Assembly: GCF_030412915.1 (NCBI RefSeq)
Contig: NZ_JAUHJR010000004.1
Location: forward strand, 62,001 to 126,000
Reading direction: 5' to 3'
Origin: Nocardioides abyssi
Lineage (GTDB): Bacteria > Actinomycetota > Actinomycetes > Propionibacteriales > Nocardioidaceae
DNA length: 64,000 nt
The position numbers and the translations under genes are program-made. This document shows positions 25,263 through 32,260 of this stretch, in pieces. Under the pieces are notes generated by a model. That model did not search any database and was not told where the DNA came from. It saw only the letters and a program-made list of their open reading frames with translations. Each line of letters begins with the position of its first letter. Position 1 is the stretch's first letter.

Positions 25263-25868
25263 GTGGCAGCCGACCCTCCCCGCACGAACCGCGTGTGGAC
25301 GCTGCCGAACGTGCTGAGCATGCTCCGGCTGGCCGGGGTGCCGCTGTTCCTCTGGTTGGTCCTCGGGCCGGAGGAGGACGTGTGGGCGCTGGTCGTGCTC
25401 ATGGCCTCCGGCGTCACCGACTGGCTCGACGGCTACCTGGCCCGCAAGTGGGACCAGGTGACCGTGCTGGGCCAGGCGCTCGACCCGATCGCCGACCGGC
25501 TCTACATCCTGGCCGCGGTCGTGGGGCTGGCGATGCGCGACGTCATCCCGTGGTGGCTGGCGGTCTCGCTGCCGCTGCGAGACCTGCTGCTGTGGGTGCT
25601 GGTGCCGTTCCTGCGCACCCGTGGCTACACCGCGCTGCCGGTGCACTTCCTCGGCAAGGCCGCGACGTTCAACCTGCTCTACGCCTTCCCGCTGCTCTTC
25701 CTCGGTGACGGCGACGGCACGGTCGCCGCCCTCGCGCAGGTGCTGGGCTGGGCGTTCGCGCTGTGGGGGATCGGCCTGTACTGGTGGGCCGGGCTGCTCT
25801 ACGCCTGGCAGGTGCGCACGCTGCTGGCCACCACCGAGCCCCGGCGACGGACGACGCTCGATGCCTGA
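25263..25868 (+). CDS. CDP-alcohol phosphatidyltransferase
   Basis: 201 residues with six membrane spans. The catalytic motif D(x2)DG(x2)AR(x8)G(x3)D(x3)D is complete: TDWLDGYLARKWDQ then GQALDPIADR. It transfers a phosphatidyl group from CDP-diacylglycerol to an alcohol; glycerol-3-phosphate or phosphatidylglycerol are likely. By position it corresponds to the pgsA2 gene of mycobacteria, just before DUF881-sbp-DUF881. The GTG at 25263 is chosen because AGGG lies about eight bases upstream; a GTG at 25254 is possible. Confidence 0.88.
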   Translation: MAADPPRTNRVWTLPNVLSMLRLAGVPLFLWLVLGPEEDVWALVVLMASGVTDWLDGYLARKWDQVTVLGQALDPIADRLYILAAVVGLAMRDVIPWWLAVSLPLRDLLLWVLVPFLRTRGYTALPVHFLGKAATFNLLYAFPLLFLGDGDGTVAALAQVLGWAFALWGIGLYWWAGLLYAWQVRTLLATTEPRRRTTLDA

Positions 25869-26760
25869 GGAGCGCCCCGGCCTCCCGCCCCAGCCCGACC
25901 GGCCGACGCCGGACCGGGTGCGGCTCCCGCTGCTCACCCTGATCACCCAGCAGTCCCTGGACGAGGACTACCTGCACGCCGCCGAGCGCCGCGCGATCGC
26001 GGCCCGCACCGCCGGCGAGCAGCCCGCCCGGCCGAGCCGGACGCCGCACCGGGTCGCCGCCGTGGTGGTCGCGGTCTTCGGGATCCTGGCCACGACGGCG
26101 TTCGTGCAGACCTCGCGCAACGAGGACGTCGACGCCGCGAGCCGGGCGACCCTGGTGCGGCGGGTGACCGCCGAGCGCGAGCGGGTCGCGAGCCTGCAGG
26201 ACCGGATCGTCGACCTGCGCGAGGGCAACGAGGCGCTCGACGACGGGCTCACGCGCGCCCGCTCGTCGTACGAGGCCTCCGTCACCCGCCTGCGCCGCGT
26301 GCAGACCCGCACCGGTTTCGTCCCGGTCAGCGGTCCCGGCGTCACCATCACCCTCGACGACGGCCCCACGGCCATCGTCGACAGCCAGGTCAAGGACATC
26401 GACCTGCGCATCGCGGTCAACGGGCTGTGGCGCGTCGGCGCCGAGGCGATCGCCATCAACGGGCAGCGGCTCACCGCCCTCTCGGCCATCCGGATGTCCG
26501 GGCTGGTGGTGCGCGTGAACAAGGTGAGCCTGTCGCCGCCGTACCGCGTGGAGGCCATCGGCGACCTCCGCACCCTGCAGTCGCGCTTCCTCGACTCCCC
26601 GGAGGGGATGTGGATGGTGCGGCTGGAGGAGGACTACGGCATAGCCTTCGCCATGGACAACGACGACAGGCTCGCGCTGCCGGCCGCCCGGCTGCGCGAG
26701 CTGCGCTCCGCGAAGCCGATCGGGAGCGTCGACAAGCGAACCCCGGAGGAGACCCCGTGA
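25861..26760 (+). CDS. DUF881 family membrane protein (first copy)
   Basis: 299 residues. A disordered cytoplasmic N-terminus (about 1-60) and one membrane span (about 62-80) precede an extracytoplasmic coiled coil (about 90-140) and the DUF881 domain (GFVPVSGPGVTITLDD, RIAVNGLWRVGAEAIAINGQ, PYRVEAIGDLRTL). The domain resembles YlxW/YlxX proteins near division genes in Firmicutes. It overlaps its neighbours on both sides. Role unknown; an envelope or division function is commonly supposed. Confidence 0.85.
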   Translation: MPEERPGLPPQPDRPTPDRVRLPLLTLITQQSLDEDYLHAAERRAIAARTAGEQPARPSRTPHRVAAVVVAVFGILATTAFVQTSRNEDVDAASRATLVRRVTAERERVASLQDRIVDLREGNEALDDGLTRARSSYEASVTRLRRVQTRTGFVPVSGPGVTITLDDGPTAIVDSQVKDIDLRIAVNGLWRVGAEAIAINGQRLTALSAIRMSGLVVRVNKVSLSPPYRVEAIGDLRTLQSRFLDSPEGMWMVRLEEDYGIAFAMDNDDRLALPAARLRELRSAKPIGSVDKRTPEETP

Positions 26761-27089
26761 TCGCCGCGCTCGGCCTGCTGGTGGGCATCGTGCTGGGACT
26801 GATCTTCCAGCCCGACGTCCCGCTCGGCCTCGAGCCCTACCTGCCGATCGCCGTCGTCGCCGCGCTCGACGCGGTCTTCGGCGGGCTGCGGGCCTACCTC
26901 GACGGGATCTTCGACGACAAGGTCTTCGTCGTCTCCTTCGTCTCCAACGTCGTCATCGCCGCGGCGATCGTCTACCTCGGCGACAAGCTCGGCGTGGGCG
27001 GCCAGCTCTCCACCGGCGTCATCGTGGTCCTCGGGATCCGGATCTTCTCCAACGTCGCGGCCATCCGCCGCCACCTCTTCCATGCCTGA
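26757..27089 (+). CDS. sbp: Small basic protein Sbp (DUF1290)
   Basis: 110 residues with three membrane spans, full length for DUF1290. Motifs: LIFQPDVPLGLEPYLPIAVV, then AALDAVFGGLRAYLDG with FVVSFVSN, and GIRIFSNVAAIRRH at the end. It always sits between or beside DUF881 proteins in actinobacteria. The GTG start overlaps the previous stop (GTGA) and its end overlaps the next ATG by eight bases. Confidence 0.9.
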   Translation: MIAALGLLVGIVLGLIFQPDVPLGLEPYLPIAVVAALDAVFGGLRAYLDGIFDDKVFVVSFVSNVVIAAAIVYLGDKLGVGGQLSTGVIVVLGIRIFSNVAAIRRHLFHA

Positions 27090-27828
27090 CCCGACACCGT
27101 CGAGCGGACGGACCCGGCTGCTGCGCGCGATGCTCAAGCCCTCGCGCAGCCAGGTCGTCGTCGGCGTGCTGCTGGCGCTCGTCGGGTTCGCCGCGATCGT
27201 CCAGGTCCGCGCCACCGAGGTCGACACGACGTACGCCGGCCTCCGCGAGCAGGACCTCATCGACGTCCTCAACGGCCTCGCCGGCACCACCCAGCGCGCC
27301 GAGTCCGAGATCGATCGGCTCGAGGAGGCCCGCGAGGACCTCCGCACCGACACCCGGCGCGTCGGCACCGCGTTGGAGGAGGCCCAGACCCAGGCCGACA
27401 CCCTCGCGATCCTCGCGGGCACCGTCCCGGTCACCGGTCCCGGCATCCGCGTCACGATCACCGAGACCGACACGGCCGTGCAGGTGCAGGACTTCATCGA
27501 CCTGGTCCAGGAGCTGCGCACCTCCAACGCCGAGGCGATGCAGCTCAACGGCAAGGTGCGCCTGGTCGCCCAGTCGTCCTTCGCCGAGGCCACCGGCGGC
27601 CTCGTCGTCGACGGCGAGCTGCTCGGACCGCCGTACGTCCTGGACGCCATCGGCGCGCCCGACACCCTCAGCGGCGCGATCTCCATCGCTCGCGGCGTCG
27701 TCGCGGAGCTGGAGGAGACCGGTGCGGTCGTGGAGATCCAGGAGCTCGGCTCGCTGGACATCGAGAGCGTCCGCGAGCCGCTCCAGCCCGACAACGCCAC
27801 GCCCGACCTCGACCCCGCCGGCCAGTAG
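27082..27828 (+). CDS. DUF881 family membrane protein (second copy)
   Basis: 248 residues: a membrane span at about 27-43, a coiled coil (about 70-120) and the DUF881 domain (VTGPGIRVTITET, AEAMQLNGKVRLV, PPYVLDAIGAPDTL). It lacks the long N-terminal extension of the first copy. It is co-translated with sbp. This DUF881-sbp-DUF881 order followed by gcvH is the same as Rv1823-Rv1826 in Mycobacterium tuberculosis. Confidence 0.85.
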   Translation: MPDPTPSSGRTRLLRAMLKPSRSQVVVGVLLALVGFAAIVQVRATEVDTTYAGLREQDLIDVLNGLAGTTQRAESEIDRLEEAREDLRTDTRRVGTALEEAQTQADTLAILAGTVPVTGPGIRVTITETDTAVQVQDFIDLVQELRTSNAEAMQLNGKVRLVAQSSFAEATGGLVVDGELLGPPYVLDAIGAPDTLSGAISIARGVVAELEETGAVVEIQELGSLDIESVREPLQPDNATPDLDPAGQ

Positions 27829-27879
27829 GGTCGAGCCACCACCCGCCCACCTGATCACCGAGCCACGAGGGAGACCGCG

Positions 27880-28266
27880 TTGTACCCCGAGGACCTGAAG
27901 TACACCAGCGAGCACGAGTGGCTGCGCACCCCCGGCGAGACCGAGGGGTCGGTGCGCGTGGGCATCACCCACTACGCCCAGGACGCGCTCGGCGACATCG
28001 TCTACGTCTCCCTGCCCGAGGTCGGTTCGACCATCGAGGGCGGCTCGACCTGCGGCGAGCTGGAGTCGACCAAGTCGGTCAGCGACGTCTACGCGCCGGT
28101 CTCCGGCGAGGTGGTCGCCCGCAACGAGTCGCTGGACGCGACGCCCGAGCTGGTCAACAGCGACCCGTACGGCGGCGGCTGGCTCTTCGAGGTCGTCCCC
28201 GCCGACAGCGGCGAGGTCGAAGCCCTCATGGACGCCGCGGCGTACGAGGCCTCGCTCGACGCCTGA
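27880..28266 (+). CDS. gcvH: Glycine cleavage system H protein
   Basis: 128 residues, normal length. It begins YPEDLKYTSEHEWLR and holds the lipoylation site ELESTKSVSDVYAP (Lys65). H protein carries the aminomethyl intermediate between GcvP, GcvT and lipoamide dehydrogenase. The start is a TTG at 27880, set by GAGGGA seven bases upstream and by alignment to other H proteins. It is separated from gcvP by the garA and merR genes, as in mycobacteria. A convergent dyad follows at 28279. Confidence 0.95.
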   Translation: MYPEDLKYTSEHEWLRTPGETEGSVRVGITHYAQDALGDIVYVSLPEVGSTIEGGSTCGELESTKSVSDVYAPVSGEVVARNESLDATPELVNSDPYGGGWLFEVVPADSGEVEALMDAAAYEASLDA

Positions 28267-28278
28267 CCCGCACCCGCT

Positions 28279-28331
28279 GGACGCACGAGGTCCCGGCCGC
28301 CCGTGGTGGGCGACCGAGATCTCGTGCGTCC
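28279..28331. terminator. Inverted repeat between gcvH and the convergent TasA-like gene
   Basis: GGACGCACGAG (28279-28289) and CTCGTGCGTCC (28321-28331) are exact reverse complements; the 31-base spacer has its own CGCCC/GGGCG stem. It lies between two converging genes and probably ends both transcripts. Confidence 0.7.
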
Positions 28332-28371
28332 GGACGCGGTGCGCCGGTGGACGGCTGGGGAACGGCTGGGG

Positions 28372-29049
28372 TCAGCGGTTCTCGTTGGCGCGCTGGGTGG
28401 CGTCGAAGGTCAGGTTGATGGTGTTGGCCAGGCCCTGGAAGTCGTTGCCGGCGGCGGTCGGCAGGGTCAGCGTCGCCTTGAGGTAGGAGGTGCGGCCGGT
28501 CTCGGCGTTGAGCGTGGTGAGGGCGTGGGGGAGGTCGACGTTGGCCTGGACCACGGGGCTGTTGGCGAGGACGGACTGGGTGGTGCCGGGGCAGGTCAGC
28601 GGTGTGGTGCCGGTGGCGCTGACCGGGGTGCCCTTGACCCACGGGACCGAGCACTGGTCGAGCGCGAGGCGCAGGCCGTTGGTGGCGTCGGTCGACAGCA
28701 GGTTGGCGGTGGCCGCGGTGGTCGTCAGGCGCAGCGAGCCGAACTTCTCGTCGGTCGCGCCGCGGGTCAGGGTGAGGTCGCGCTGGACCGTGTCGCCGGG
28801 GACCAGGCCGGTGGCGTTGAGGGCGGGGCCCTGGACGCCCTGGGTGGAGGAGAGCTTGATGGTGCCGGCCGCGACGGACTCGGTGGCCGAGGTGGTGGAG
28901 GTGAACGCACCGAAGGTGCCGAGGCCGGCGACCGAGGCGGCGCCGGCGACCAGGGCGACCGAGGCGACGATCTTGGCGGCGGTCCTGCGGTTCTTGCGGG
29001 AGATCTTGGTGGAGGTGGTGGCCTTGCGGGTGCCGGTGGAGCTCGTCAT
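28372..29049 (-). CDS. TasA/camelysin-like secreted protein with SipW-type signal
   Basis: 225 residues. A basic N-terminus (about 1-25) precedes a hydrophobic segment with the AGLGTFGAFTSTTSATES pattern typical of SipW-dependent signal peptides. The mature part is Thr/Ala/Ser-rich and beta-strand prone, like TasA and CalY, which form surface fibres or act as peptidases. No SipW-type signal peptidase gene is near. The gene is antisense to its surroundings and splits the gcvH-garA order conserved in relatives, so it looks like a local insertion. The ATG has AAAGG about nine bases upstream. Confidence 0.65.
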   Translation of the reverse strand: MTSSTGTRKATTSTKISRKNRRTAAKIVASVALVAGAASVAGLGTFGAFTSTTSATESVAAGTIKLSSTQGVQGPALNATGLVPGDTVQRDLTLTRGATDEKFGSLRLTTTAATANLLSTDATNGLRLALDQCSVPWVKGTPVSATGTTPLTCPGTTQSVLANSPVVQANVDLPHALTTLNAETGRTSYLKATLTLPTAAGNDFQGLANTINLTFDATQRANENR

Positions 29050-29355
29050 CGGGGGGAGCCTTTCGGGAGGGGGCCGCCGGTCTCTCCGACGCCGTGGTGC
29101 TTGATGACCTGAACTCTGCCGAGCCCGGATCAAGGCAGCCCCCGGCTCATCCCGGACGTTCCCTCAAGAGGCCCGCAAGACGACCAGAGCCCGCAGCGGC
29201 CCGGCGGCTACGCCGTTCGGCTTGATCGACCGACGACGGCTGATAGGTTCGGACAACCGTCAACCTCAGCCCCGAGGTGAGGGTTGCACCACCCCAGCAC
29301 GACCCCCAGCACGACTCCCAGCACCGCCCGAACGCCGGACCCCGGAGGATGCCCG
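29050..29355. other. Divergent promoter region between the TasA-like gene and garA
   Basis: 306 bases with no gene. It holds the promoter-like elements at 29222-29249, a CAACCTCA/TGAGGGTTG dyad at 29261-29286, and a tandem CAGCACGAC-type repeat at about 29297-29322. Confidence 0.5.
29222..29249 (+). promoter_or_regulatory. Candidate promoter of the garA-merR-DUF151 unit
   Basis: TTGATC and TAGGTT are separated by 16 bases, a fair match to housekeeping sigma elements in a region otherwise poor in A and T. A dyad (CAACCTCA ... TGAGGGTTG, 29261-29286) lies just downstream and could be a repressor site. Confidence 0.5.
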
Positions 29356-29883
29356 ATGCCGTTCTGCACCGCGTGTGGCAGGCAGAACCCCGACGACGCC
29401 CGCTTCTGCTCGCAGTGCGGCACGAAGCTGGTGACCGCGGACGAGTCCACGGCGCCGGCGACGCCGGTGGGCCAGGGTGACTCGACCGCCACCATCCAGA
29501 TCGGGCTCGGGGACAAGACCGAGACCTCCGACCGCCAGCTCAACCCCGTCGACGCGGCCGCGGTGGACGCGCTGCCGGCCGGCCACGCGCTGCTCGTCGT
29601 GCAGCGGGGCCCCGGCTCGGGGAGCCGCTTCCTGCTCGACTCCGACGTGGTGACCGCTGGGCGGCACCCGGAGAGCGAGATCTTCCTCGACGACGTCACC
29701 GTCTCGCGCCGGCACGCGCAGTTCGACCGCACGGGGGACACCTTCACCGTGAGCGACGTGGGCTCGCTGAACGGCACGTACGTCAACCGCGACCGCATCG
29801 ACAAGGTGCAGCTCAAGGACGGCGACGAGGTCCAGATCGGCAAGTACCGCCTGGTGTTCTTCGCCGGGCACCAGGCCGGCTGA
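29356..29883 (+). CDS. garA: GarA/OdhI-like FHA-domain protein with N-terminal zinc ribbon
   Basis: 175 residues. An N-terminal zinc ribbon has cysteine pairs C4/C7 and C18/C21 (FCTACG, FCSQCG). After a flexible linker, the FHA domain (about 95-165) has the family core AGRHPESEIFLDDVTVSRRH and GSLNGTYVNRD. GarA/OdhI proteins bind and inhibit 2-oxoglutarate dehydrogenase and control glutamate metabolism; phosphorylation of an N-terminal ETTS motif switches them. Here the canonical ETTS is not visible; DSTATIQIG lies in the equivalent region. The ATG is set by GGAGG nine bases upstream. Gene order matches Rv1827. Confidence 0.85.
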   Translation: MPFCTACGRQNPDDARFCSQCGTKLVTADESTAPATPVGQGDSTATIQIGLGDKTETSDRQLNPVDAAAVDALPAGHALLVVQRGPGSGSRFLLDSDVVTAGRHPESEIFLDDVTVSRRHAQFDRTGDTFTVSDVGSLNGTYVNRDRIDKVQLKDGDEVQIGKYRLVFFAGHQAG

Positions 29884-29894
29884 GCCGTCCGCAC

Positions 29895-30647
29895 ATGAGC
29901 TCGATCGGCTCGGCCGCCCCGGGCGCCGCGGGGGCGCCGCGCGCCCGGATGAACATCGGCGAGGTGCTCGACCACCTCCGTCCGGACTTCCCGGGCATCA
30001 CCATCCCCAAGATCCGGTTCCTCGAGGACAAGGGGCTGATCAAGCCCGAGCGGACGCCCGCCGGCTACCGCAAGTTCTCGCCCGAGGACGTCGACCGGCT
30101 GCGCTACGTCCTGCGCATGCAGCGCGACCACTACCTGCCGCTGAAGGTCATCGGCGAGCACCTCGACGCGATCGACCGCGGCCTCGAGCCGCCGGCGATC
30201 GAGCCCGTCGTCCCCACGGTCCCGAAGGTGGCGCTGGCCGCGGACGGCCTGCCCAGCCCGGAGTCGTTCCGCCGCCACGACGGGATGCGGCTCTCCCGCC
30301 GCGAGCTGGTCAAGGTCGCCGAGATCTCCGAGGACCTCCTCGGCCAGCTCGAGCAGTACGGCCTGATCAGCGCCAAGCCCGGCACGGGCCACTACGACAC
30401 CGACGCCCTGGTCATCGCCCAGACCGCGCGCGAGCTGGCCGACTTCGGCTTCGAGCCGCGCCACCTGCGGGCGTTCAAGACCGCCGCCGACCGCGAGGTC
30501 GGCATGGTCGAGCAGGTCGTCGCGCCCCACAAGCGGGGCCGGGACGCCGCCGCGCAGGCCCGCGCGGAGGAGGCCGTCTCCGAGATCGCGGCCCTCTCGG
30601 TGCGCCTGCACGCGACCCTCGTCAAGGCCGGTCTCCGCTCCTCCTGA
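29895..30647 (+). CDS. ftsR: MerR-family regulator, FtsR/Rv1828 type
   Basis: 250 residues. The MerR winged helix (about 18-90) reads MNIGEVLDHLRPDFPGITIP followed by KIRFLEDKGLIKPERTPAGYRKFS. The second half has a repeated winged-helix-like effector region (RLSRRELVKVAEISEDLLGQ, then HYDTDALVIAQTARELADFG). This long form and its place after garA match Rv1828 and corynebacterial FtsR, which activates ftsZ. It starts 11 bases after garA and is probably cotranscribed. Confidence 0.85.
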   Translation: MSSIGSAAPGAAGAPRARMNIGEVLDHLRPDFPGITIPKIRFLEDKGLIKPERTPAGYRKFSPEDVDRLRYVLRMQRDHYLPLKVIGEHLDAIDRGLEPPAIEPVVPTVPKVALAADGLPSPESFRRHDGMRLSRRELVKVAEISEDLLGQLEQYGLISAKPGTGHYDTDALVIAQTARELADFGFEPRHLRAFKTAADREVGMVEQVVAPHKRGRDAAAQARAEEAVSEIAALSVRLHATLVKAGLRSS

Positions 30648-30699
30648 CCCCGCCCGACGGGGCCCTGCCGGGCTCACCGGCCGGGAGTAGGGTGAAGGT

Positions 30700-31167
30700 G
30701 TGCGCGAAGTCGATGTCATGGGTGTCCGGGTGGAGATGCCGTCCAACCAGCCGATCGTGCTGCTGCGCGAGGTGACGGGGGAGCGGTACCTGCCGATCTG
30801 GATCGGCGCGGTCGAGGCCACGGCGATCGCCTTCGCCCAGCAGGGCGTGGTGCCCCCGCGACCGCTGACCCACGACCTGATGAAGGACGTGCTCGAGGCG
30901 ACCGGCAACGAGCTGACCGAGGTCCGCATCACCGACGTCAAGGACGGCGTCTTCTTCGCGACGCTGGTCTTCGGCTCGGGTGCCGAGGTGAGCGCCCGCC
31001 CGTCGGACTCGATCGCGCTGGCGCTGCGCACCGGCACGCGGATCGTGTGCGCCGAGGAGGTCCTCGACGAGGCCGGGCTCGCCGTGCCGGCCGAGCAGGA
31101 GGACGAGGTCGAGAAGTTCCGCGAGTTCCTCGACCAGGTCACGCCCGAGGACTTCGAGTCCCGCTGA
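30700..31167 (+). CDS. DUF151 bifunctional nuclease family protein
   Basis: 155 residues, typical length. The core reads VRVEMPSNQPIVLLRE, LPIWIGAVEATAIAF, RPLTHDLMKDVLEATG, and ARPSDSIALALRTG. The family has an RNase/DNase fold shown in plants and Thermotoga; its bacterial role is unclear. By position it is the Rv1829 equivalent, between two merR genes. The GTG start at 30700 begins right at the conserved N-terminus. Confidence 0.9.
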   Translation: MREVDVMGVRVEMPSNQPIVLLREVTGERYLPIWIGAVEATAIAFAQQGVVPPRPLTHDLMKDVLEATGNELTEVRITDVKDGVFFATLVFGSGAEVSARPSDSIALALRTGTRIVCAEEVLDEAGLAVPAEQEDEVEKFREFLDQVTPEDFESR

Positions 31168-31205
31168 CCCACCGGGTCGGCGTACCGCGGGAGCCTCACC
31201 CTCGA

Positions 31206-31218
31206 CCTTAACTTGAGG
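31206..31218. promoter_or_regulatory. MerR-type dyad upstream of the second merR gene
   Basis: CCTTAACTTGAGG is an imperfect palindrome (CCT-AA-TT-AGG) close in form to half-sites used by MerR proteins. It lies 24 bases before a good -35 element and about 150 bases before the merR start. It shares TTGAGGGTT with a related TGAGGGTT near garA. Confidence 0.4.
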
Positions 31219-31241
31219 GTTCCGACACGCCGCCATCATCT

Positions 31242-31270
31242 TTGACGACCTCCGTGCCGAGGCCTACCTT
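31242..31270 (+). promoter_or_regulatory. Promoter of the second merR gene
   Basis: TTGACG and TACCTT separated by 17 bases, the best housekeeping-type promoter in the window. The leader that follows has an 8-bp inverted repeat CCGTTGTG (31294-31301) / CACAACGG (31343-31350). Confidence 0.6.
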
Positions 31271-31371
31271 GAACTGTCTCTGTTGTAACTCCACCGTTGT
31301 GGTTGCGCTCCGCGGCCCCAGCACCTTCCCCGGGTAGTTACGCACAACGGAGTAGACCCACGGAGGACCGT

Positions 31372-31971
31372 GTGAACGAGCAGGAGCAGCAGGGCGAGCA
31401 CCCCGAGGCCGCAGTCGCGGCCGAGGTGGCCGAGGAGCAGGGTCTCCTCTTCACCGACGACGTCTCGCCCCTGCCCAGTGACACCGGCTACCGCGGTCCG
31501 ACCGCGTGCAACGCCGCCGGGATCACCTACCGCCAGCTGGACTACTGGGCCCGCACCGGCCTGGTCGAGCCGACCGTGCGCGGCGCCAGTGGCTCCGGCT
31601 CGCAGCGTCTCTACTCCTTCCGCGACATCCTGCTGCTCAAGGTCATCAAGCGCCTGCTCGACGCCGGCATCTCGCTGCAGCAGATCCGCACCGCCGTGCA
31701 GCACCTGCGCGAGCGCGGCACCGACGACCTGACCCGCGTCACGCTGATGAGCGACGGTGCCTCGGTCTACGAGTGCACCAGCAACGACGAGGTCATCGAC
31801 CTGCTCCAGGGCGGCCAGGGCGTCTTCGGCATCGCCATCGGCGGTGTGTGGCGCGAGATCGAGGGCACCCTCGCCGAGCTGCCCAGCGAGCGGACCGCTG
31901 CCGACGAGGCCGCCGCGCCGAGCGCCGGGGACGAGCTCGCCGCACGCCGCGCCGCCCGCAAGATCGGCTGA
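31372..31971 (+). CDS. MerR-family regulator, Rv1830 type
   Basis: 199 residues. A Glu/Gln-rich N-terminus precedes a MerR helix-turn-helix (about 43-110: NAAGITYRQLDYWARTGLVE then SQRLYSFRDILLLKVIKRLL). An effector segment follows (DGASVYECTSNDEVIDLLQG, VFGIAIGGVWREI). Together with the upstream merR and DUF151 it reproduces Rv1828-Rv1830. The GTG start has GGAGG seven bases upstream. It has its own promoter and leader. Confidence 0.88.
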   Translation: MNEQEQQGEHPEAAVAAEVAEEQGLLFTDDVSPLPSDTGYRGPTACNAAGITYRQLDYWARTGLVEPTVRGASGSGSQRLYSFRDILLLKVIKRLLDAGISLQQIRTAVQHLRERGTDDLTRVTLMSDGASVYECTSNDEVIDLLQGGQGVFGIAIGGVWREIEGTLAELPSERTAADEAAAPSAGDELAARRAARKIG

Positions 31972-32081
31972 GACCGGCCCTCCGACGTACGACGCCACGG
32001 CCCGCCACCCGCGAGGGAGGCGGGCCGTCGTCGTTCCCGGCGGCCGCGGGTGCGGCTGGTAGCCTCGGCAACGCTGACAAT

Positions 32082-32240
32082 CCCGCACGGGAGAGTCTTC
32101 GCCCGGCCAGCACGACCCGGCCGGCAGCGGAGCGCCGAAGGGGCAATTCCTCCCCGGAACCTCTCAGGCGCCCGGACCGTGCGGGCAGGCGACTCTGGAG
32201 CACCAGCGACGGCGTGACAGAGGGGGAGGCACCCGACCCC
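32082..32240 (+). ncRNA. Glycine riboswitch upstream of gcvP
   Basis: The leader shows the glycine aptamer core in order: CCCGCACGGGAGAG, GCCGAAGGGGCAA, GGAACCTCTCAGGC and GGACCGTGCGGG, then GACTCTGGAG. The first and last parts close a perfect 9-bp P1 stem (CCCGCACGG/CCGTGCGGG, 32082-32090 with 32177-32185). A CTCTG ... CAGAG pair downstream (to about 32222) looks like a remnant second aptamer. It should turn gcvP on when glycine is abundant. Confidence 0.9.
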
Positions 32241-32260
32241 GCGTCCGAGGAGCCCCGCTC

